Below are positions 1 through 6,293 of a DNA stretch of 9,872 nt, piece by piece. The stretch is taken from assembly GCA_029934165.1 (NCBI GenBank), contig JAOZMU010000079.1, positions 1 to 9,872 of the forward strand, read 5' to 3'. Made by a program: the position numbers and the translations under genes. A model generated the notes under the pieces. It did not search any database. It was given only the letters and a program-made list of their open reading frames with translations, and was not told where the DNA came from. The DNA is from Bacteroidales bacterium. Lineage in GTDB: Bacteria > Bacteroidota > Bacteroidia > Bacteroidales > JAOZMU01. Position 1 is the stretch's first letter. Each line of letters starts with the position of its first letter.

Positions 1-136
1 CTTTAGTTAGTGGAAAATACTAATAATAAAAGTTCTATCAGCCAACTTCAGTTGACTTCTATGATACAAAAAGGAACGCTATTTTTGTGCTTTACTAAGC
101 TAAGGTTGAACAAAAAATAGGGTTTCCAAAATCGGT

Positions 137-175
137 AAAAAGTGTAAAGTTTATTTTTGTAATATGAAACATGCC
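137..175 (+). repeat. Composite short repeat, copy 1
   Basis: Two blocks occur in order: aaaaagtgtaaagt (137-150) and, after a 13-nt gap, atgaaacatgcc (164-175). The same two blocks, 13 of 14 and 12 of 12 identical and with a 4-nt gap, are found on the minus strand at 3235-3206 between valS and the YD-like gene. Both copies lie in intergenic DNA. Conservation of two blocks in the same order makes chance unlikely; the function is unknown. Confidence 0.55.
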
Positions 176-224
176 GATAAAAATTCCGATTGATTTGCAT
201 TACATTTATAATGTTGCATAATGA

Positions 225-360
225 CAATATGTATGACATTTTTAAATTAAAAAAATAGATTGTGCTGATACTCAGTATTTTACTTTATTTTTACAAATTT
301 CATAAAGCACTGATTTATAGCAGCTTGTAAATTACGATTTAGAAATGTCATACACATTGT
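225..360. mobile_element. MITE-like element with terminal inverted repeats
   Basis: The left end acaatatgtatgacattt (225-242) and the right end aaatgtcatacacattgt (343-360) are inverted repeats matching at 17 of 18 positions. Allowing one bulged base (g342), the match extends inward to about 23 bp (225-247 with 337-360). The element is bounded exactly by the direct repeat aatg at 221-224 and 361-364, which looks like a 4-bp target-site duplication. It is 136 bp, AT-rich, and has no coding capacity, as expected for a non-autonomous element mobilised in trans. The parent transposase family cannot be named from this window. Alternatively the arms could form a long stem-loop RNA or a cruciform. 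Confidence 0.6.
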
Positions 361-501
361 AATGAGACTATTTTTGTACTTAGTTTGTAACTATCTCAAA
401 AATACAATATTATGTCGAATTATGCAACTTTTTTAACACTTTTTGCATCTGCAATAGCTTGATATTCAAAGCGTTATTGAAGTCAGAAACTTGAGTAAAC
501 A

Positions 502-3138
502 TTATACTTTCATTGTGTTTATTTGAGCTTCGATAGCCTTTATACGTGTTTCTGCGTCGGCAAGTTTTTTGCGTTCCATCTCAATTACTTTTGCAGGAGC
601 GTTATCCACAAAACGCTTATTGTCAAGTTTTTTCAAAGTACCTTTCATTAGGTTTTTGGCACGCAAAAGTTCTTTTTGCAGTTTCTGAATCTCTTCTTCA
701 ACATTTATTAAACCTTCTAACGGAACAAAAAATTCTGATGTACGAACCATAAAACCAGTTGCATTTTCGACTTTTTCTTTCGTAATTTCGATTTTCGACA
801 AATTACAAAGTTTCGTTATAACTGTGTCAAAATCAGCATTATGCTTTGCTTCGTTAGGTTTAACAAAAAGCTCCAAGGTTTCCTTCATTGCAATATTTTT
901 GTCCTTACGAATCGACCGTATTTTTGCGATAGTTTCTTTGGTAGCTTCAAACAAATCAATGATTTCTGCCGAATATTTCTCTGCCTTTGGCATACTTGTC
1001 AACAAAATGCTGTCGCCCTCTTTCCTTTCTTCGATTTGATGCCAGATTTCTTCCGAAATAAACGGCATAAAAGGATGCAGCAATTTCAATAAACGGTCAA
1101 AGAAATTCATCGTTGCATCAATCGTTTTTTTATCTATTGGCTTCTGATAAGCCGGTTTTATCATTTCGAGATACCACGACGAGAAATCGTCCCAAAACAA
1201 GCGATAAACCGTCATCAAAGCTTCCGAAATGCGGAACTCGTCAAACTGTTGCTCCAACGTTTCGATGGTTTTGTTTAATTTATTATCAAACCATTCGATT
1301 GCCTTTCTTGCAGCCTCAGGTTGTTGAATATCAGCATCTACCGTCCAACCTTTAACCAAGCGGAAGGCGTTCCAGATTTTATTCCCAAAATTACGACCTT
1401 GTTCCGTTAGAGCCTCATCAAAAAGCAAATCGCCGCCTGCTGGCGAGCAAAGCAACATGCCAACACGCACACCATCAGCCCCGTAAATCTCCATTAGTTT
1501 TATCGGGTCTGGCGAATTTCCAAGCGATTTCGACATTTTTCGGCGTTGTTTGTCGCGGACAATTCCATGCAAATAAACATGTCGGAAAGGGAGTTTATCT
1601 GCCCACTCATAGCCAGCAATAATCATTCGAGCCACCCAAAAAAACAGAATTTCTGGCGCAGTAACTAAGTCATTAGTAGGATAATAGTATTTATAATCTT
1701 CGTTTTCGGGATTACGAATACCATCGAAAACCGAAATTGGCCACAACCACGACGAAAACCAAGTATCTAAAACGTCTTCATCTTGACGTAAATCGCTGGT
1801 TTGCAAATTATTATCGCCAGTTTTTTCGCGTGCCAGCAAAACAGCATCTTCGGCATTTTCGGCAACAACAAATTCATTACTATTTGGCAAATAGAAAACC
1901 GGAATGCGATGTCCCCACCATAATTGGCGCGAAATACACCAATCGCGTACATTTTCCATCCAGTGTTTGTACGTATTTTTATATTGTGGCGGATAAATCT
2001 TGATATTATCATTCATCACATTTTCCAGAGCTGGCTCGGCAAGTTTTTGCATTTTCAAAAACCATTGCATCGACAATTTTGGCTCGATGACAGCATTGCT
2101 ACGCTCCGAATAGCCGACCTTGTTCATGTAATCTTCCTCTTTGACAAGGTTTTCGTTTTCGCGCAACATTTTCACGGCTTTTTTCCGAGCCACAAACCTA
2201 TCAAGTCCAACAAAAAGTTCTGCTTTTTCCGAAAGTGTACCGTCATCATTCAGAATATCAATGCTTTCGAGGTTATGACGGATACCAATTTCGTAGTCAT
2301 TCACATCATGTGCAGGAGTAATCTTCAAACACCCCGTACCAAACTCTGTATCAACATATTCGTCCACAATAACAGGCACTACGCGGTTCACCATCGGCAC
2401 AATAACTTTTTTGCCATGTAGATGAAAATAACGCTCATCATTCGGATTTACGCAAACTGCCGTATCTCCAAGAATTGTTTCAGGGCGAGTCGTAGCAATC
2501 GTTATCCATTCATTATCAGCACCTTCAATTTCGTAACGTATATGATAAAGTTTCGATTGAACTTCTTTATGAATCACTTCCTCGTCCGAAACGGCAGTTT
2601 TTGCAGCAGGGTCCCAGTTCACCATGCGCACACCACGATAAATAAGCCCTTTATTATGCAAATCGACAAAAACCTTTATCACGCTTTCAGACAGGTCTTT
2701 ATCCATCGTAAATTTTGTTCTATCCCAGTCGCAGGCAGCACCAAGTTTTTTTAATTGGTCAAGAATAATTCCACCATGTTTTTCCTTCCATACCCAAGCG
2801 TGTTCCAAAAATTCTTTGCGCGAAAGCGATGTTTTTTCTATTCCCTCGCTTTTCAACTTAGCAACAACTTTTGCTTCCGTCGCAATAGACGCATGGTCTG
2901 TCCCCGGAACCCAGCACGCATTTTTACCCAGCATGCGCGCACGTCGCACCAAAACATCTTGAATTGTGTTGTTGAGCATGTGTCCCATGTGCAAAACGCC
3001 TGTAACGTTTGGCGGCGGAATGACATTTGTGTAAGGTTCGCGGTTGTCTGGTGTTGATTTGAACAACTCATTATCTATCCAGTATTTATACCATCGCGTT
3101 TCTCTTTCGCGTGGGTCATATTTTGTTGAAATTTCCAT
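502..3138 (-). CDS. valS: Valyl-tRNA synthetase
   Basis: This cytoplasmic class Ia aminoacyl-tRNA synthetase charges tRNA-Val with valine using ATP and is essential for translation. The 878-residue product is full length for bacterial ValRS. The HIGH signature appears as HMGH at residues 50-53 within PPPNVTGVLHMGHML, and KMSKS is at 534-538. The CP1 editing domain, which hydrolyses mischarged Thr-tRNA-Val, is marked by TTRPETILGD at 216-225. An anticodon-binding helical domain follows, with WYLEMIKP and HPFMPFISEEIW motifs. The last 70 or so residues are charged and heptad-like, matching the ValRS C-terminal coiled coil that contacts tRNA. The ATG start gives the standard N-terminus (KYDPRERETRWYKYW); there is no Shine-Dalgarno. 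GC is about 50% in a 120-base sample (1441-1560), the highest of the coding genes sampled. The gene is intact. Confidence 0.98.
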   Translation of the reverse strand: MEISTKYDPRERETRWYKYWIDNELFKSTPDNREPYTNVIPPPNVTGVLHMGHMLNNTIQDVLVRRARMLGKNACWVPGTDHASIATEAKVVAKLKSEGIEKTSLSRKEFLEHAWVWKEKHGGIILDQLKKLGAACDWDRTKFTMDKDLSESVIKVFVDLHNKGLIYRGVRMVNWDPAAKTAVSDEEVIHKEVQSKLYHIRYEIEGADNEWITIATTRPETILGDTAVCVNPNDERYFHLHGKKVIVPMVNRVVPVIVDEYVDTEFGTGCLKITPAHDVNDYEIGIRHNLESIDILNDDGTLSEKAELFVGLDRFVARKKAVKMLRENENLVKEEDYMNKVGYSERSNAVIEPKLSMQWFLKMQKLAEPALENVMNDNIKIYPPQYKNTYKHWMENVRDWCISRQLWWGHRIPVFYLPNSNEFVVAENAEDAVLLAREKTGDNNLQTSDLRQDEDVLDTWFSSWLWPISVFDGIRNPENEDYKYYYPTNDLVTAPEILFFWVARMIIAGYEWADKLPFRHVYLHGIVRDKQRRKMSKSLGNSPDPIKLMEIYGADGVRVGMLLCSPAGGDLLFDEALTEQGRNFGNKIWNAFRLVKGWTVDADIQQPEAARKAIEWFDNKLNKTIETLEQQFDEFRISEALMTVYRLFWDDFSSWYLEMIKPAYQKPIDKKTIDATMNFFDRLLKLLHPFMPFISEEIWHQIEERKEGDSILLTSMPKAEKYSAEIIDLFEATKETIAKIRSIRKDKNIAMKETLELFVKPNEAKHNADFDTVITKLCNLSKIEITKEKVENATGFMVRTSEFFVPLEGLINVEEEIQKLQKELLRAKNLMKGTLKKLDNKRFVDNAPAKVIEMERKKLADAETRIKAIEAQINTMKV

Positions 3139-3205
3139 TATTAGTATGTATTTATTTTATTATCAATTTATTACAATTTTTCAACTATAGTCAAAGCAAG
3201 GTTTA

Positions 3206-3254
3206 GGCATGTTTCATTTGTACTTGACACTTTTTGCACTTTATGAAACATGCC
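3206..3254 (-). repeat. Composite short repeat, copy 2, forming a 12-bp stem-loop
   Basis: A perfect 12-bp inverted repeat, ggcatgtttcat (3206-3217) and atgaaacatgcc (3243-3254), encloses a 25-nt loop. After one mismatch, three more base pairs extend it outward. The loop contains the reverse complement of the aaaaagtgt(a/c)aagt block seen at 137-150. The stem-loop lies 72 bp past the stop of the YD-like gene and about 70 bp before the valS start. It has no U-tract on the minus strand, so it is a poor rho-independent terminator; a palindromic repeat element or a regulator site is equally possible. Confidence 0.6.
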
Positions 3255-3326
3255 CAAATTTTCATGAACAAATCCTGATAGTCAAAGATAAATCAAAACA
3301 AAGTCAATAAAATTTTTACTTCCATT

Positions 3327-4181
3327 TTATTTTCCTTCCTCAAAAAACTCGTATTTGTAAATAATTCGTTCTGTTGGTGTAATTTTTTCTAACGGATTTT
3401 CATCGTCATCGAATAATGTAATAATCTGTGTATCAATCACTTTGTCTGCTCGATAACGTTTTTCGGTATGCGATTTTTCTTCGTCGTTATACTCGTTGAC
3501 AATTAGATATTGGTCTGAAAAATTGGTTTCAATTGTACGTCCTTTTTCATCGTAAGAAATTGTAACCTTCTCTACCACTTTCCCTTCGCCATTTTTTGAG
3601 ATACGCTCAATTAGATTTTGCTTATCGTCAAACTTAAATAGCTTTTCTACCGAAAGAGTTTTATCGCTTTGATATTCAAGACCTTGAACAATATTATTGT
3701 TTTCATCGTACTCATTTTCATAGCGTTCGACAACTTCATTGTTCTCATCAAATACTGTTCGTGTTTTCACAAATTCGCCAGCATGAATCTCAATAATTTC
3801 TCTTTCTACTATTGCGTTATCTTCATCTATCAGTGTGATTTCCAAAGTGTTATTTTTATCATCGTGTTTGTATTTTTTAACCTCAAAACCTCCATAGGCG
3901 TATGTTGTTTTTTCGGACTGTCGCCTGTTTTTTTCGTCGTACTCTGTGACACTTTTCTCGATTAGCTCATTGTCCGTATCAAACTCATGCTCAGTAACTA
4001 ACAGTTCTTTTTCGTTGTATTGGCTGAGGATTTTTGAGTTGATTTTTCCAGACGGGTCATAGTCTATATTTAGTATTTCGAGTCCTTTTTCGTTATACTC
4101 GACGTATTCCGATTTTATTGCAGAGTCGTTGTTTTCGTCCAAAATATCGCTGACGAAAATTGTAATGGTTTTAATTTTCAT
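3327..4181 (-). CDS. YD/RHS-like repeat protein, function unknown
   Basis: The protein is 284 residues, very acidic and hydrophilic, with no signal peptide or membrane segment, so it is probably cytoplasmic. It is built from repeats starting with an aromatic residue followed by D or N: Y41, Y55, F67, Y81, I118, F144, Y158, F184, Y210, Y231 and F257. Spacing alternates near 12 and 14 residues, giving a period of 26 (41/67, 55/81, 118/144, 158/184/210, 231/257). Typical units are FDENNEVVER, YDENNNIVQ and YDEKGRTIE. This resembles YD (RHS-type) repeats, which fold as beta strands, but the shell and toxin parts of Rhs proteins are absent. The ATG start is followed by a plausible beta strand (MKIKTITIFV). 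GC is about 30% in a 120-base sample. I do not recognise a specific function; a binding or scaffold role is only a guess from the fold. Confidence 0.8.
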   Translation of the reverse strand: MKIKTITIFVSDILDENNDSAIKSEYVEYNEKGLEILNIDYDPSGKINSKILSQYNEKELLVTEHEFDTDNELIEKSVTEYDEKNRRQSEKTTYAYGGFEVKKYKHDDKNNTLEITLIDEDNAIVEREIIEIHAGEFVKTRTVFDENNEVVERYENEYDENNNIVQGLEYQSDKTLSVEKLFKFDDKQNLIERISKNGEGKVVEKVTISYDEKGRTIETNFSDQYLIVNEYNDEEKSHTEKRYRADKVIDTQIITLFDDDENPLEKITPTERIIYKYEFFEEGK

Positions 4182-4215
4182 GCTTTCAGATTGTTATGTA
4201 ATGTACTATAAATCA

Positions 4216-4256
4216 AGTTACTGTCGGTATAGCTTAAAGCCACACCTACAGTTGTG
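4216..4256 (+). repeat. Intergenic repeat copy A
   Basis: The copy begins with agttactgtcg and ends with cagttgtg. These blocks, plus a central gctt and several single positions, match copy B at 6254-6293 in the same orientation, while the middle diverges. On the minus strand the interior (4226-4246) can fold into a 9-bp stem with two G-U pairs and a 3-nt loop (ggtgtggct, tta, agctatacc). The pattern suggests a dispersed genomic repeat that also sits in the 5' leader of the YD-like gene. Confidence 0.55.
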
Positions 4257-4263
4257 AACAAAT

Positions 4264-4410
4264 GCGGCAGGGATTGTAGCGGTAGCTCGGTGTGTCGCCA
4301 TGCGATTTTTGGCGCGGTTTGGCGTGGCGACCGTAGGAAGCCCACGCGAAACCGCTTTGCCAAAAACGCATGGCGGCGCACCGACTACAAGCGAAAAGCC
4401 CTAAAGCCGC
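4264..4410. repeat. GC-rich long imperfect palindrome
   Basis: The core arms, 4288-4313 and 4359-4383, pair over about 25 positions with two G-U wobbles and one bulge. An inner stem (gcggttt 4314-4320 with aaaccgc 4349-4355, then 4322-4327 with 4342-4347) closes a loop of about 14 nt. Outer pairings gtag 4282-4285 with ctac 4385-4388, aggg 4269-4272 with ccct 4399-4402, and gcggc 4264-4268 with gccgc 4406-4410 extend the structure to about 147 nt. GC is 62 of 100 bases at 4281-4380, against roughly 23-30% in the adjacent genes. It resembles a REP/BIME-type or MITE-type palindromic element or a structured RNA. No transposase is present and I cannot assign a family. Confidence 0.65.
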
Positions 4411-4610
4411 CCAAAAAACCCTGATTGTCATTGAGTTGCTGTTTTTATCCGCAAATACACGTATATCGCTTTTATTCTATGTGAATTTATTTTATGAAAA
4501 AATCCTGTTCCTTTTTATTTTGGTGTCGAAAAATCAGCTAAGTGAAAGATTAAAAATAAACTAATCCAAAAAAATTCCTAACTAAAACTAAATCAGGCGT
4601 AAGCAAAATT

Positions 4611-4631
4611 ATTAATTATTAATTATTAATT
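4611..4631. repeat. Three tandem copies of attaatt
   Basis: Three perfect 7-bp units (4611-4617, 4618-4624, 4625-4631) overlap the final codons and stop of the phosphoesterase frame. Slippage here would change only the last few residues, because TAA occurs in the repeat. Confidence 0.6.
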
Positions 4632-6189
4632 TTCCATTACTAATTGGTGTAATAATATCTCCATTTTCGTCTATTTCTATTCCGTTTATTACGCTTCCTT
4701 TCCTTTCTCTGTATGCTTCGGAACACCCATTGTCTATACAAATATATTCTAAACCGGTTTCTTCAATACCTTTCATTTTTCGGTATCTTATTTCCGATTC
4801 TTTTGCATCAACATACTGAGTATGTCCGCAAATAATTTTTGTTATTTTTGTTATTTTTTTGAAATCGGTATATAATTCCAGCATATTGTGCATTGCTTTT
4901 TTGTAATGCCATTCGTCGGAAAAATGCCTTTCAACATTATTAAAATGGCTCCACACAACACCACCAAAATCTGGCATTGCCCACGAATATCCTCTGCTAT
5001 ATCCTATTACATCAATTATTTCCACTCCCGAAGGTGTTTCAAAACTATAATCTAGCAGGGAGTTTGATATTATTTGTTTTGTAATTCTGTTTGTTCGTTT
5101 AGCGATAAGATTAATATTTTGTGTTGGGTGTTTCGGAAATTATTCCTTAATTTTTCCTTTTGCAACATCGTATATGGGGGCAAAAGTAAAGGAATCTACC
5201 ATAGCTTGTGGAGATAAACCGCCATGCGTATATAAAATAGAGTTTTCTAAATACCAGTATTTTATGTTTCTGAAAAAATCGCCATAATGTTTTCGCCATA
5301 CGTAAGATATTATTCGCCAGTCAACAAACTGTACTTCAAAAGTATTTTCATCAATTTGATGTTTGAAAAAATTTGCTCTGCCAATATTACCATAGTATGC
5401 CCTACATTCATTGCTTGGTGTTGCTAAGAGAAAATAATTACGGCCTTCGTATTTAGAAGTATAATTAAATATTTTACTTTCTAATGAGCTAAAAAACCTG
5501 CTTTCGCTATATCCGTAGTATGAATCATCATTTTCGGGATTTATTCCTGTTATTTTCGAAAATTCCTCAAAAAAAGCTTTTTTATTATTCAACGGACATA
5601 TTAATTTACTAATATTAGTATAATCTCTGTTGTATTTTAATTTTATGGAATAATTTGATAACGGAAGTTCAATTTCCTGATTTTCAAAGAATTGAGTTTG
5701 CAATTTAATAATTTCTTCTTTATGTAACTCTATAAAACTGTTATAGCTTTTTATGAGTTGAATACTTTCCAAAAACTCTGTTATTTGTTTCATGTTTGCT
5801 CCTGTGTGTTTATACAGAACATGGAATTTATACGGATTTGTAAAGAAAAACAAGTTTAATAGGTCATGATTTCCCATTAAAAAAATTGGGTGAATATTGT
5901 AATTTTCCCATTCTATTGCTTTCAAAAATTCGATAATATGATAGCCATAATTGTTGCGGTCGACATAATCTCCAAGCAGCATTAAACGTACTGGCTCGTT
6001 TTGTTTAATTATCAATGAGTTAATATATTCGCTATTTTCTTCGGTAGCAGATTTTTTGATGCCGGTTTCTAAATCGTCAAATTCTTCGGCATTGTATTTC
6101 ATAATACCAAAATTTGCGAAACTTTTTGCCATTATATTCAAATCGCCGTGTAAGTCGGTAAAAACTAGGGTCTTATTAAATTCTTTCAT
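4612..6189 (-). pseudogene. PPP-type metallophosphoesterase, interrupted by an in-frame TAA
   Basis: The family hydrolyses phosphoesters at a two-metal site; members include Ser/Thr phosphatases. The frame opens with MKEFNKTLVFTDLHGD, giving metal ligands D12 and H14. It continues with GDYVDR (73-78), GNHD (106-109) and HGGLSP (H322), then meets TAA at codon 350 (5140-5142). The same frame stays open for 175 more codons and supplies the missing CGHTQ motif (H456), equivalent to the last metal-binding histidine of PP1-like enzymes. This is therefore one gene of about 525 codons with a single nonsense codon. The 349-residue product would lack a metal ligand and is probably inactive. A GTG at 5023-5025 could be misread as a separate start, but coding sequence continues upstream of it. 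The GNHD-to-HGG distance, about 215 residues, is far longer than in PP1 (about 50). GC is low (28/120 and 36/120 in samples). Readthrough or a sequencing error are alternatives to true loss. Confidence 0.8.
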
Positions 6190-6230
6190 GTTGATATTAT
6201 TAGTTTAATGATTAATAATTTTAATAATGG

Positions 6231-6270
6231 TAAAAACAAATTTCCACACAGGCAGTTACTGTCGATGTGG
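6231..6270 (-). terminator. Possible rho-independent terminator of the transporter gene
   Basis: A hairpin at 6244-6270 pairs ccaca with tgtgg and ggcag with ctgtc (one G-U), separated by a 2x2 internal loop and capped by tta. Read on the minus strand it lies about 24 nt past the transporter stop and is followed by aaatttgttttt, a partly interrupted U-tract. It overlaps repeat copy B, so the fold may be a property of the repeat instead. Confidence 0.4.
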
Positions 6271-6293
6271 CTTGAAAAACGCAGGCAGTTGTG
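6254..6293 (+). repeat. Intergenic repeat copy B
   Basis: This is a diverged copy of the repeat at 4216-4256, in the same orientation. The shared blocks are agttactgtcg, gctt and cagttgtg, with a different middle. It ends at the base before the transporter stop codon (6294-6296). With copy A it brackets the broken phosphoesterase gene. Confidence 0.5.

Larger units (their letters stand above)
1..501. other. Intergenic region downstream of valS
   Basis: No convincing gene is seen in this AT-rich stretch. It contains a composite short repeat (137-175) and a MITE-like inverted-repeat element (225-360), both listed separately. A third partial match to the composite repeat, acactttttgca at 436-447, forms part of a weak 6-bp hairpin (atgcaa 422-427 with ttgcat 443-448) about 55 bp past the valS stop. 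On the minus strand this hairpin is not followed by a clean U-tract, so I do not call it a terminator. A 63-codon open frame on the minus strand at 48-239 crosses the repeats and looks spurious. Confidence 0.7.
4182..4611. other. Intergenic region with GC-rich palindrome and short repeat
   Basis: These 430 bp separate the broken phosphoesterase gene from the YD-like gene. The left part holds a short repeat (4216-4256) and a GC-rich long hairpin (4264-4410), both listed separately. From about 4425 to 4610 the DNA is AT-rich with nothing recognisable. Open frames of 60-70 codons cross the palindrome on both strands; they look like by-products of its GC-rich composition. The promoter of the YD-like gene should lie here, but I see no convincing consensus. 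Confidence 0.65.

Noticed and set aside
48..239. 63-codon minus-strand open frame
   Set aside because: It overlaps the composite repeat and the left end of the MITE-like element, has no family features, and lies in low-complexity AT-rich DNA.
1924..2421. 165-codon plus-strand open frame inside valS
   Set aside because: It is antisense to the conserved editing domain of an intact valS, and its product is rich in His, Phe and Ile typical of antisense shadows.
4178..4564. Short open frames of 60-67 codons over the GC-rich palindrome
   Set aside because: Both strands are open because of the GC-rich palindromic composition; no start signal or family feature supports them.
4612..5025. Separate 137-residue protein starting at GTG 5025
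   Set aside because: The same frame stays open upstream to the TAA at 5140, and the segment carries the missing C-terminal GHT motif of the upstream phosphoesterase, so it is the second half of that gene.
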